The notes below the pieces were generated by a model that saw only the letters and a program-made list of their open reading frames with translations, was not told the DNA's origin and made no database searches. A stretch of 64,000 bases of DNA from Achaetomiella virescens (lineage: Eukaryota; Ascomycota; Sordariomycetes; Sordariales; Chaetomiaceae): the NCBI GenBank assembly GCA_031001845.1, contig JARNGD010000120.1:1-64000 (forward strand), read 5' to 3'. Shown here one piece after another: positions 1 to 11,073 of this stretch. A program made the position numbers and the translations under genes. Position 1 is the first letter of the stretch. Each line of letters opens with the position of its first letter.

Positions 1-1933
1 GAAAGTTCACGATGTCGGCAACCAACACACCGTACCTGCACGCGTGGGCTGTGTAAGCCACCACCCAAGAATGCTGCCCGGCAGATCAAGTAGGCGACAT
101 GATAAGCCAAGAACCACCATCTCCTTCGCGCGGTACCTGCCGTGAGCCATCCGAATCTCTTGACGAACGATTGGTCCAGGTGGACGGTTATCGCGATCCG
201 GGTCGTGGTGATGTGCCGAATTCGGAAGAATGGGGATGCTGAACAGGGGCTGGACCTCCGCCTCGTGTTCGTTCAGTGTGCTCTCCCAAGCAGTGGCGAT
301 GCCAGGAAGAGGCCCGAGTATTTTCGTGCGATAGAAGACGATTCGATCGGAGCGAATCTCAGTTTTGCCGTCTCGAAGACGTGCTCGACAACCACTCGCA
401 ACTAGCACGATACCGCCAATAACCAAGAGAATGAACACAATCGTGGCCACCGCGACTGGCCCGACCGTTACCCGGATGTTGAGCTGCAACATCGCAAACG
501 TCATGAGCATGAAGAATGCGATGGCAAGCGTGCGCAGCATGGCATGGCCGAGATATCCCGCCCAGTGGCTGCGGAAGTAAGCAAGCCGGTCCTCTTTGAT
601 CTTCTTCGCTCTTCCACAGGCACTCGAGCGACATCTTAAGGCCGACAATGCCCAGGATGACAAGCCCAACGGCTATCAAGAGCCAAATCAAGGCGACCAA
701 AGGCGTCGTCGAGGGATGTGACGGACCGCCAAAACCTCGCTGAACCGAAGCCGGTGCCAGGGAGAGGCAGTCCAGCGTCGACGGGGTTGCCAGACCATCT
801 GTAATCGTGGAGAAAGCTAGAGTTATAGAGGACCAACTGACTAGCAGCGTCTGCGGGTTCTTCAGCTGTAGACCGGCCGAATATCTGTGAGCCGAAAATC
901 GCAGAGCTTCCGCTTACCTTGGTGAAGGTGTTTATCGAATGCGTCAGGCCAGGAATGTGGATGAGGCCAGTGGACCAGGCGAAGTTGGACCACCACGCGA
1001 CAAGGTTCGAGGGCCATTTGATCGAAAGGGCTCCAGAGAAGAAGACAGCCTGGAGAGTCTCGAAGACGACCATGACGGAGAGGGAATGAGCATGGTGTGT
1101 TCTCATATGCGGAATGCTAACGCCGTATGCCGCGGTCAAAAAGGAGGCGAGGATGGCGACCACTGTGAAAAAGCCGAGGACGGGTGCGATAATCTCAGGA
1201 TGGGAAAGCGTCTTGCCATTGGACATGATGGCCTGGAAGCATCCGATCTCGGTTTTGGTAGAGTTTGCGTAGATTTGCAGCCTCGCGAGACCCTCGAAGT
1301 CTGGAAAACGGTGGCGTCGGTGTCAAGCACCTCTTCGATGCGTCGGTCGCCGACCGAGATCACTCCCTGCGCCGCAATCGGTATATTTGAACTCGTAGGC
1401 AGAGACTACAACAGCGTTAGGCTTGAGTGCTGCTTGGCTATGCATGTAGCTCACCTGGTCATATTAAGAGAGCATGGATCAACCATAGTTGAACAGAGCT
1501 GTGCCGTCTGCGAGCACTAGTCAGTCGTGTTCCCTCTTCAGGCCGCCGTGTGAGACGCACACGCATCGATGAAGATACGAACTGGTATCTGTTTAGCATA
1601 TCACACCAGGAGGCACCTTAGGAAGCTACGTACACATCAGAGATTCCTTCTCGAGGCTGCTGGTGCCGTTGAGGTGGAGGACAAGGGTCCTGTTCCAGAA
1701 TCATACGCGTGGTCGAATGTGGTGATTTGGAGCGGACTTGGCCCAGCCAGGCAGCTGCCAAAGTCGCTCGTAAACAGCGGCGGATATCTATCGAGAGTCA
1801 GCCTCCTGCAACCGATCGAGCCCCTGGCTCGATACCGTAATCACGTACTGAGCTTCGCGTGCCGCATTTGTGGTTGCGATAAGCAAGCAGAAGAGAGAAT
1901 GAAAAAATGGCGAAGTCGGTTCCATGGCGCCAT
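1..1933 (-). CDS. TRP-like / flavin carrier (FLC) family membrane protein, 3' part off left edge
   Basis: This belongs to the fungal TRP/FLC family, multi-pass membrane proteins with a lumenal ML-like domain, linked to cell-wall integrity, calcium signalling and FAD transport in the ER. Reading leftward from the ATG at 1933, a signal peptide starts MAPWNRLRHFF. ML-domain sequence follows at about 1780-1640, including PLQITTFD and HLNGTSSLEKESLM. The signature FEGLARLQIYANST lies near 1300, then HAHSLSVMVVFETLQA near 1090-1040 and WWSNFAWSTGLIH near 980. A transmembrane stretch, ALIWLLIAVGLVILGIVGL, ends near 640. Near 175-110 the sequence reads LDQSFVKRFGWLTAG, typical of the post-TRP region. 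The coding frame changes at about 1880, 1670, 700 and 180, by small indels or introns I could not resolve. The family assignment is firm; the exon map is not. The 3' end is outside the window. Confidence 0.8.
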
Positions 1934-2022
1934 GGCAAAGCGGCAGGCCACTGCCGGCCTTGATCTCGGTTCAAAGTCAAGTTTTAAGACAGAGACACCC
2001 GGGGTCTCCCAACAAACAAGGC

Positions 2023-2750
2023 TCAAACAGCTCCGTGATACACGCCGATATCGAGACCGTCGAGATGCTTCTCGCCGAGGAGAATCAAGTCGTATAGAGC
2101 GCCCGAGGACGAGTTCATGTCAGCCAGCAGAGAGAAGCTGGTTGGTGGGCTGCCGGCGAATCCGGGGGAAGCTCAGTTCTTCAACGCTTCGGCGAGCTCG
2201 GAAGTCTTCCCTGGTGGATATACCAAGCCAGAGGGAAATGGAAGTCGGTGGGGTGTCTGGCCACGGGCGATATCAAGCAGTTGTCAAAGATGTGATGACG
2301 CAGGACATGGAGTCGCTGGTCAAGTAGCCGAGAACACCGCCATTCCAAGACGTTGCAGACCCCTCTCTTGTCGAGGACCGTGTGATCCGGACCCAGCAAG
2401 CGTCGCCTTGACAGGAGAGAGAGGCGGCCCAGGGATAGTTCAGGAAAGCTCCAGGAGCTCTCGGCCGCGATCCCCTGAGGTAAACGAACCATTCCCATTC
2501 CACTCCACCGGTTCATTTACCTTAAGCGGAGCTCCGGTGGCTGGGTCCTCGCTCCCAAAATGATCAACGCTGGGCGAGGATGACGGAACTTGGTAGGGAA
2601 AGGGGGTTAAAGTTTGGGACATGTTCAAATCCAGTGAGCTCATGATCTCCGTTGGTATCGGCGGCATCATCGCTCCATGGGATGAGCCCGGATCAGCTTG
2701 TTGATGAGCTTGCTGGTGCTGGAGCGAACAAGGTCAGGGCAGCAATTGGC
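2023..2750 (-). pseudogene. Possible broken or mis-sequenced gene, unrecognised
   Basis: Three protein-like fragments lie in order on the minus strand but in different frames. A Gln/Ser/Pro-rich piece at about 2738-2521 contains QHQQAHQQADPGSS and MSSLDLNMSQTLTPFPYQ. A piece at about 2281-2206 reads LLDIARGQTPHRLPFPSGL then SELAEALKN. A third, about 2168-2026, contains SPPTSFSLLADMNSSSG and ILLGEKHLDGLDIGV and ends in a stop at 2023-2025. The low-complexity N-terminus recalls a nuclear regulator, but I recognise no DNA-binding domain. The middle, about 2520-2290, is ambiguous. The stop lies only 90 bp upstream of the FLC start on the same strand. It could also be untranslated or spurious sequence. 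Confidence 0.3.
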
Positions 2751-3365
2751 AAGGGACGTTGGTCCCAAGAGTGGTGCTGATTGGTGCCCTGATCTGACCC
2801 CTGGCGGCTAGGCGAGAACAGCGGGGCGGGCCGTCAACACCCTGCGTCCTTCACTTGCTTCTGCGCTGATCATCTTCTGCCCGTGGATTGGATGTTGAAC
2901 CCCACCAAGCCATCGAAGCGTGGGTGACCGAGCACCAGTTTCTACTTTCTCGTTGTACCATCTATGCTGGTTCCCAAGGGAACATGCTTAGGAATTGTGT
3001 TATTTCATCCATTCAAAGATGCACAGCCTTGCTAATGTGGTTGATCCGCCTTGGGCATAGCATAAGATGTTGTTGAAAGAACGTACTGTGTAATGCATGC
3101 CATACCACAGGTACGTCACATCACCCTCCCCTCCTCAAAAGCAATATGGTGCTGTGTAACATCAAGCGAGGTGTGAAAGATGCCAAAGTACCACCAGAAG
3201 TACGCTCTAGGAACAACAACAGCCTGCAGGTATCTCAAACGCCATGCCATGGACTAAAATCTGGATCCAGTTTTCCCCCGGCTCGCTATACAATACATCA
3301 CATGCCTTACAGTCATAATATGCCTCCCTTCCATCATCATCTCCGATCCGTCAGCATCATCATCA
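2751..3365. other. Intergenic, nothing recognised
   Basis: No convincing coding or RNA signal. The part next to 3365 is the 3' flank of the large minus-strand gene and has a short CATCATCATC run near 3335-3370. Confidence 0.5.
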
Positions 3366-6132
3366 TCATTGCTCATCCTCCTCCTCGATCGGCGCCGGCG
3401 TCGCCCTCTCCCTCCGCCTCTTCGGCCTCCTCAACCGGTTACTACTAACCTGACTCGCTGAGTCATCCGGCGCCAGCTCGCTGATATCATCCCCGCCCCA
3501 TTCACTATCCGCGCCGCTAATGCTCTCCTCATCACCCCACGACGGGCGGTCATACCCTCCACTGGACCCCGACAACGGAAGGACATCGATCACCCTGCCG
3601 CCGTGTCCTACCCCTCCCCTGCGCTGCTGCAAGCTCATCTGCAGCGCCGCGCCGCGCCGCCGCAGCGCGTCGCGCACCGACATGGCCTGCTCGTGGAGCT
3701 TCTCGAACGCGTCCTCGAGCGCCTCCATGCCGTTGAAAATCTCGCGCTCCAGCTCCGCGAGGGCCGCGACCTCGGCCTCCTCGTCGTGCGTGACCGCCAT
3801 GCGCTGAGGGTACGCCGAGGAGGCGGCGGACGCGGCCGACATGCCGCTGATGAAAGACGCCGGGGTTTGGCCGCGGGAGAAGGGTCCGAAAGGGGTGGTG
3901 TTGCGGGACATGGAGGCCCTGCCGCCGGGACTCATGATGCGCGACGGCGAGGGAAACATGCCGCTCGCGGGGTGGCTAGGCGGGAGGGGCCCTCGCCGAA
4001 AGGGATGCCGTCGTCTTCGGCGCCCGACCAGAGGAAGCCGTCGAAGCGGCCCGAGGTGAGGATCTCCCATTCGGAGGAGCTGATGTCAGAGATTGTGTAG
4101 AGGAGGTCGTGCACGCTTGCGTGCTTGACGAGGTAGACGGCCGTCACGGCGTCGCGAGGGCTTGGTGGGGCGGTATAACCGCTGTAGAGACAAGCCCGTC
4201 TTCACGATAAAGTCGTTGCGGGGTTTGCGGATGGGAGTTGGGGAACGCATGGCGGACTGCAACTCGCGCGACCCCGTGAGCAGCGCGTTGAAGTATGGTC
4301 GGTCCTCCGGCCTGAGGTTGGTGAGAATGGCAAACGCAAGGGTCTCGTCGTCGACATCCTGGGGCGGCGGAGCGGCCGTCTTCTCGCAGCCCGTCATCCA
4401 CTTGTCAACTGCTGCCCGAACTCGCTTTGTTTGGCGGAGGTAGTGCTCTCTAAACTCTTCAGCAATATCTGGGTCCATCTTGACCGGAGATGACGGCCGT
4501 GGCGGACATCGGCTAGATCCTCGACGGCCTTGCTGCTCAGGATGGAGAAATCGAACGGTGGCCACGGTGGCAGATCTATCCGCCCGCTCACTCGCTCGAG
4601 TACTTCTCCCCATCCCAACCCCCTGTGGGGCTCACCAGCGTGTTCACACATGATGCAGGGGCAGCCGTCCGGGGAGAGGTCGCGAGAGAACACATTCTCC
4701 AGGCGGTCCAGAAGACGGCGGGCGACAGTCCGGTGGCCGGTAGCAACAGCGATCGAGCCATGGCCTGAAAGCACCGTCTGATACTGGTTGAGGAGGTTGA
4801 AGAACGGTGCAAATATCGTCTCGGCGCCCTTGGAGCGGTGGGTTTGAAGGGCGCGTGCCGTTCTGCCGGGGCAAGACAGACAGGAACGCTCGAGGAATGG
4901 GGTGCGGCAAACCGCCGTTCTGTAAAAGGTAATCCACCCGAGGCACTTCCTGGAGGTTGAGAGCCGGTGGAGGAGGCGGTGGTGGCGGGGGAGGAGGAGG
5001 TGCGGGCGTGAATACCGAGGGTGGTTGAGGCGTAGAAGCGTCAGAGGTCGCGTAGTGGTTCTTTTCTTCGGGTATCATAGGTGGCGGCGGGAACTGAGGG
5101 GTGTGGGTGGGTGTCAATGGTGAGACGTCTAGCGCGGACTCGGGAGACGAATCACCGCCTGCGTAGGCGAGCGCCTGGCTGCAGTGGATGCGCTCCGTCT
5201 GGGAAGGGTCGTGGTTGCGGTAGAGCCCGGCTCGACGGTCGAGGCGTCGGTGATCTCGGAGGTCGCCGCTCTGGAATCATTGCCACGAGGGACCCTGACC
5301 GAAGCGGACGGTCGCAGGACAAAGGTCGCCTGGCTCGAAGTCTTTTGAGACCCTGGACTTGGACTCGTGCTTGGAGGTGGACCTGGAGACCCACGAGCCC
5401 CTCGACGAGGGCCTGGTGTCTGGATGATCCGCTTCCTTTCCTGATCCTGGAGTCTCGGGTCTCTTTTTCTGAGCTGCCAGATCGGTCTCAGGCGGTGACG
5501 GAGGCCTGTCATCCTGTCGAGCGTCCTGGCGTGCTGTCGAAGACTTCCGGGCAACAGGGGGGGAGTCGGCCGATTTCGACCGCCTCATCTCGCTGCCGCC
5601 AAAGTCCGTAGTATCTGGCGTGAGCGGGTCCGTCCGCCGGGGGGCAGGCGCAGAAACGTCTTCCTTGCTATGGAGAAGCTCCTTGCTGTGCGCCTTGCTG
5701 AACGATGGATATGGCATGCTCCCCCGCTCGCTTCCCATGCCCCTCGAAAGCTCCGGCACCAGATCCGTCATGGACTTCGTGGCCGCGGACCTGTCGTCGT
5801 ACTCATCCTTCTCCATGTCCTTCGTCCGATGGCGTCGATGGGATCGAGAGTGCGTCTCGCTGTCGGTGGGCCTCAGCTTGGAGGACCTCGATGACCGGGG
5901 AGGATTGGTGATGGCGGTGAGACGAAGACAAGAGCGAATCCCTGTCCCGGTCGGTGTCGCGGTCCCGATCTCTGTCCTTGTCTCTTTTCCGGTCCTTGTC
6001 CCTCTCTCTGTCCCGGTCTCTGTCCTTCTCTCGATCGCGTTCTCGTTCCTTCCGCTCGGATTTGGATCGGTAGAGCTTGTCGCGGGACCGATCGTCGACA
6101 ACATCGACATCGCGATCCTTAGAGGACGGCAT
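3366..6132 (-). CDS. Large conserved fungal protein of unknown function (RD-rich, polyproline, central Cys motif)
   Basis: The start is ATG at 6132 (MPSSKDRDVDVVDDRSRDK). The N-terminus is a long Arg/Asp/Lys repeat tract of the ERDREKDRDRDRERDKD type, about 6130-5900, followed by a Ser/Pro/Thr-rich low-complexity region to about 5150. A proline block, with a run of about 13 prolines near 4980, precedes a more conserved globular region at about 4930-4100 containing SGHGSIAVATGHRTVARRLL, SPDGCPCIMCEHAGEPHRG and LPPWPPFDFSILSS. A basic and acidic tail ends EEEDEQ at 3366. At least five frame changes occur, for instance near 5900, 5290, 4860, 4470 and 4160. From memory and unverified, similar fungal proteins carry an automatic mismatch DNA glycosylase name; I see no glycosylase motif. 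The function is unknown. Confidence 0.7.
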
Positions 6133-7297
6133 GGTGGACCATATCAAGGTAAATCGCCCGTCCTAAAGACGGCAGGGTGCGGCCGTGACGACCGGACGCA
6201 ACGCAACGCAAACCGCACGGTGGGTTGCGGCACAGGCGTGGAGGCAATAGAAGGTGTTGGTCGGCTTGGTTACTGCTTGGGGCCAACCAGGGCCTTGTCT
6301 TGTCACACCTTGGAGACTTCTGAAGCGCCGCGATCGTGTTCCCGATGCGGAAGGGCTGAATCCAGATGGGCAACAGTGGGATGGTCGATTTGATGAAGGG
6401 TGGATTGACAGAATCATGCCCAAAACCGAAAGCCTTTCTTCAACAGTTGCTGCCTCCAACGGGGGCATTTGGGCGGAATGATGAGAGATCATTGGGCAGC
6501 CGCCAGTGTGATTCGACGGGCGTCTAGCACGTGTGGATACTGTGCATCCGAGCATTTGCTGGCAACCTAGCGGGCAAGTGTGGTGGCTGGAAGAACTGCA
6601 CCGTGTGAATCCCATCGCAGTTCCAAGAATAGCTACTGTCTGATGTGTACTTGGCTGACAGCTTGAGCCACTGCCGAATCCCACCCCAGTTCATCCCGGG
6701 TCGAAACAACCTAACTTTCACCAGACACTCCCTTAATGCCTTGCTGTGAGCAAACCGCTTAATATCACCGCTTTATTATCCCGCACGCTCTTGTCCTCTG
6801 CTTTTCCTTCTCACCCAGAGATCAGAGACAATCACTTGAGACTTCATTGGGTACCGATGTGACTTGTCACTGCCCAGCAATGCAACCTCGACTTAGGCGC
6901 TGGGCTTCCCGCAGGATGCGGGAGAGGCGCCCAATAGTTTTGCATCCTCCAGCCGCCCACCTCGGAGAGCAGAGGCACATGCGAAACGCAAGCCACTCGT
7001 GTTCCGCCTGGTTGAACGGGGATGCTGGTCCTTGGTCAGAGGATGGCTTGATTTCAACTGCGTTCTTTTTCCCACGGATTTACACACGTGGCATGTCGCT
7101 TGCCGACTCTATCGATTCCGAACCTAGCCATGACTCCGCGATCCTTCGCTGTTACTCCGAGATCATGAATAATAGAAAAACCTCTCGCGAATCGTTTCCA
7201 TCTCATACCGTTGAACTGCGTCCCCTCAACCCCACTTCATCTCTCACGGGCAGGTTGGAAACCCGATGCTCACACAATCCATCCCCGGTATTCCCAC
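6133..7297. other. Intergenic: 5' flank of the large gene and 3' flank of ATP sulfurylase
   Basis: Both neighbours are on the minus strand, so this holds the promoter and leader of the 3366-6132 gene and the terminator of the ATP sulfurylase. I see no gene. Open frames here lack any recognisable domain. Confidence 0.5.
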
Positions 7298-9388
7298 TTA
7301 GAACCGATCAAGAAGACCCTGGCCTTCGAGAAGCAGGATGATCTGGTGCACGATGGACCGGACGGACTGCTTCTCGCAGTCGACCACGAGGTCCGGCTTC
7401 ACAGGAACCTCATACGGATCATCAACACCGGTGAAGCCCTTGATCTCACCGGCCCGGGCCTTCTTGTAGATCCCCCTCTTGTCGGTCTTCTCGCAGTACT
7501 CGAGCGAAGTCGCCACGTGGACAAGATAGAAGTCGCCGTACTTCTCGACGAGCTCACGAGCGTGCTGCCGGGCCTGCTCAAAGGGAGCAATCGGCGCAGC
7601 GATGACAGCAGCGCCGGACCTCGTCAGCTCCGAGGCAACGAAGGCGATGCGGGCAATGTTCTTGTCGCGGTCCTCGCGGCTGAAGCCGAGCTCAGACGAC
7701 AATTCGTGCCGGACGGTCTCGCCCAGCAGCATGGACACGGACCGGCCGCCCTGCTGGTTGAGGGTGACCTGGAGCGCTCTCGCAACCTGGTCCTTGCCGC
7801 TGTTCTGGTAGCCCGTCAGGAAGACGGTGAAGCCCTGCTGTGACCTGGGGGGTGCGCTCGCGCAGCACTTTGACGACCTCGGGGTACGAGAACCACTCGG
7901 GGATCTCGCGGCCGCTCCTCAACCGCGCACGCAGCTCCGTGCCGGAAATGTTCAGGGTCCGGACGCCCTTGGAATCTGGTCGACCGGCGCGTACTCGTCG
8001 CTGTCGGGCAGGTATGTCATCATCTGGAAGGGCACCACCTCGATGCCAAGCTCGTCGCGGTACTTCTCAACGGCGTACTGCGCATCGTAGGGGCCGTAGA
8101 AATCGACGCCCTTGCTGTTCTTGCCAGGGCCGGCGTGGTCGCGGCCGACAATGAAGTGCGTGGCACCGTGGTTCTTGCGGATGATGGCGTGCCAGATGGC
8201 CTCGCGCGGGCCGCCCATGCGCATCGCCAGGGCAGCAGGCCGAGAACGGCCATGCCGTTGGGGTATCTGGGCAGGAGAGCCTTGTACACGCGGACGCGGG
8301 TGAAGTGGTCGATATCGCCGGGCTTCGTCAGGCCGACGACGGGGTGGATGAGGACATTGGCGTGGTGTGACCGGGCGGCGCGGACCGTCAGTTCTCTGTG
8401 GGCGCGGTGCATGGGGTTCCGGGTCTGGAAGGCGACGACCCTGGCCCAGCCGAGCTTGTCGAAGTGAGCACGGAGCTCCGCGGGTGTGTCTCGACCACAG
8501 TCAGCCTTCTCACGAGACTATTAGTCCTACGAGGCGGATTTGACTCACATCGCAGCTCGACGAAGTCATAGTGTTTGCAGCTTGTTGACAGCATCGAGCT
8601 TGCCGCCCACGTAGAACTCCTTGGCAGTGTTGAAGAGGTACCGGACCGCGGGATGCTCCTCATCGCCACCGAACACCTCCTTGGCCTCCAGCGCCCTGGC
8701 GAGAACGTGTCAGTTAACACCCCCCCCCAAAAACTTGCCATTATGCCACGCAATGACGCGAGACCTTGGCACTTCTTGGAACTTACTTGTCGGGCTTGTA
8801 AACGTCCTCGACGGTCAGGATGGCCAGATTACGGTCGTCACGGAAATCTCGCAGCGTTATCCTCGCGCCGGCCTTCAGCGAGAGCTCGTCAATGGTCTCC
8901 TGAGATACGTCGAGGGTGATGGGCATGCTGAAGAGAGCGCCATTGGCGAGGCGGTTGTCCTTGACGACCCTGGCCAAGACCTGTTAGTCTCCGCGCCACT
9001 CCACCATGCTCGATTGTTCCTTTTTCTCTCGGAGCATCGTACCCATTGTAGTCCTGTTCGTTCATAAAACCTGCATTTCGACCAATTGGTTAGCGGCTGC
9101 TGCGTTCGTGCGCCTGGGAAGGAGGATGAAGGCAGGTGATGGCGGGGCATGTTACCCCACCATCCCACCATCCCGCACGACATGCCCGAGAAACATGGGC
9201 TCTGAGACGAAAGACGAACCTTCAAGCGGCGAGAAACCGCCATTGAGGAGCAACTCGAGATCACAAAGCTGCCGCTCGCTGAGGACAAGAGCTGGAAGTG
9301 TTTCTGCCTCAGCAGCAAGCTCGGCATGGCGGGGCAGGTCGCGAGCGAGCAGGTCCTTGAGCACACCGCCGTGGGGAGAGTTCGCCAT
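7298..9388 (-). CDS. MET3: ATP sulfurylase (sulfate adenylyltransferase), fungal type with APS-kinase-like regulatory domain
   Basis: It catalyses ATP + sulfate to APS + PPi, the first step of sulfate assimilation, in the cytosol. The start at 9388 gives MANSPHGGVLKDLLARDLPR. Exon 1 ends after NGGFSPLEG. A tiny second exon encodes FMNEQDYNG near 9050, and the third begins VLARVVKDNRLANG near 8980. Catalytic motifs are visible: FQTRNPMHRAHREL near 8420, the QXRNPXHXXH nucleotide site, and VGRDHAGPG near 8145. The C-terminal quarter is the fungal APS-kinase-like allosteric domain, with the degenerate P-loop YQNSGKDQVARAL near 7800, and the protein ends LLEGQGLLDRF at 7298. Frame breaks occur near 8240, where one C seems missing in the coding CTGCCCTGGCG, near 7970 and near 7840. 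Neurospora calls this gene cys-11. The assignment is very secure. Confidence 0.96.
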
Positions 9389-10743
9389 TTTTGGTTTTTT
9401 GTTGTCTGTCGACAGGACCGAGCCGATGGAAACTAAGAACGAAAAGCCCACGAAGTTAAAGCAACGGGGTATCAGGAAGTGGGAAAACAAAAGTTTGGCA
9501 ACAAGCAGAAGCAGAGGGAAGTGTTTCGGGCTCCGAAAGATCTGCAGAAAGGGTCCAAGGTAAGGCAAGGCACAGATATATACGTATGCTTGGAGATTTG
9601 CCGCGTTGCCGTCCCCGCGGGTCCCCGGATCTCCGTTACAAATGAAGATGGGATGAGTTAACGGACCGAACCATCGAGGGCAGCAGCAGCGAGGCCCCGG
9701 TAACGGCGTTCATCCTATAGGAGGCCAGGCAAAGGTTTCTCGGAGGTGCCTTACATAAGAGCACCGGCACCGTCGAATACAATGTCGTCCTCTCTTCGGC
9801 TGTGTTATGGTTCGTAGTACACTCAACTTAGATATAACGAGAGCACGACAGCCACTTCACTATTTTGCCGTTTCCCTCACTTGTATTCGACGGTCAGAGG
9901 ATGGCTAACGTCTCTCACCTCCCTCTTGCCTGCCCATGATCAACAGGCACGACCACCACGCACATCCTCCCCTGTCCAACCAAGGTGTATTTCCGTACCG
10001 GCGAGCAATCGGAGATGGATCCTGCTTACGGCAGCGAGGTGGCATTGACTCGATGAGCCGGAGAATGGCGGAAACCTGAGACGGTCCCTGTCTCTCCAAG
10101 TATTTTAGCTCGGATGACGTGCTCGAGCAAGGACCACAACCTGCCTGCCGCCGCCCACTCACACCTTCATTGTTGGAAGTGGGGCCCAACCGCAAACCTT
10201 GGATTCCCAGTCAGATGTGCCTTCCGCAGGGGTCGAGCAAAAAAAAGCCGCTCTTTCCCGGAGAAACGCTGGCTTGTATGCTCAGAAAAGGTACGAGGGA
10301 GGATCGAGTTGAAGGGGGAATCTCTCGGTTGCAACAGAGAACGTGGTGCAGTTTGTCAATGATTGCTCCCACAGGATTAGAGTCCAACCTCGAGGGTTAG
10401 GGTTTGACAGAATCACTCCAACACCACCGCGACACACACATGTCTTCAAGGCCTCGACAATAGAACTCGACCCTACTGAAAGCGCCTGCATACCTTATGG
10501 TTGGCATTGAAAACATCACGCACAACAAGAGCAGTTTCTTCGAGACTGTCGTTCAGAACATGAGCAACACAACAACAAACTTCAACGACAAACATCAGAT
10601 AAGTCTAGATGTCCCCCTGAATTCCAGCTCGACAAAAAGGTTGATTAAAGAAAGAGACGAGAATAACGACCGACTGGGGTTCTCCAACCTGATCCATCCC
10701 ACGATTTTTCGTCTCGATGTTGCCTCCCAAATACCTTCCAAGC
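9389..10743. other. Upstream region of ATP sulfurylase, no gene seen
   Basis: Contains the ATP sulfurylase promoter and about 1 kb more. I found no convincing palindrome of the CYS3 type (ATGRYRYCAT) by eye. A telomere-like motif sits at 10393-10405, listed separately. The plus-strand open frame at 10497-10976 has no recognisable content. Confidence 0.5.
10393..10405 (-). promoter_or_regulatory. Telomere-like box (AAACCCTAACCCT on minus strand)
   Basis: The plus strand reads AGGGTTAGGGTTT, two telomere-type units in tandem and a full AAACCCTAA telobox on the other strand. It lies about 1.0 kb upstream of the ATP sulfurylase start. Fungal telobox Myb and Rap1-type proteins bind such motifs at promoters. 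Function here is an inference. Confidence 0.35.
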
Positions 10744-11046
10744 TTACTCAGAAGCCGAAAACAGAAAAAACGACAATCTACCACGGTTACGGCTGCAGCT
10801 CCCTAGACGGAACCCTAGGAATTGTGTTGTTGTGGTGGTGGTCGAGAGTCCCCGCCCCCGATCAAGAGGGTTCGGCGCAGCCGATCGGACAGGCGGCTCG
10901 GCAGCGGGCGGGCTGCTCGGCACGGGGCTTGACTGGGCGCTCGACTCGGCCGATGATGTTGATGCTTCAGAGTTAAGGGGGTCGACAGAGTCTCGGTTAT
11001 GAAGCTGCTGCTGCTGCGCTCCATGCGGTAAGTTCTGCAACGCCAT
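10744..11046 (-). CDS. Doubtful small ORF or displaced C-terminus of the repeat protein
   Basis: A 100-codon open frame reads MALQNLPHGAQQQQLHNRD, then a Ser/Pro/Ala-rich stretch (SSAESSAQSSPVPSSPPAA) and a basic tail. It begins only 28 bases after the apparent stop of the secreted repeat protein on the same strand. In a region with many single-base indels it may simply be that protein's continuation. No domain, signal peptide or membrane anchor is visible. It is included because its composition resembles the neighbour rather than random sequence. Confidence 0.25.
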   Translation of the reverse strand: MALQNLPHGAQQQQLHNRDSVDPLNSEASTSSAESSAQSSPVPSSPPAAEPPVRSAAPNPLDRGRGLSTTTTTTQFLGFRLGSCSRNRGRLSFFLFSASE

Positions 11047-11073
11047 GGTCAGCGCGAACGGGGGAAGTGTGGG

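Noticed and set aside
9389..9800. CYS3-type regulatory palindrome upstream of ATP sulfurylase
   Set aside because: No convincing ATGRYRYCAT match was seen by eye near the start.
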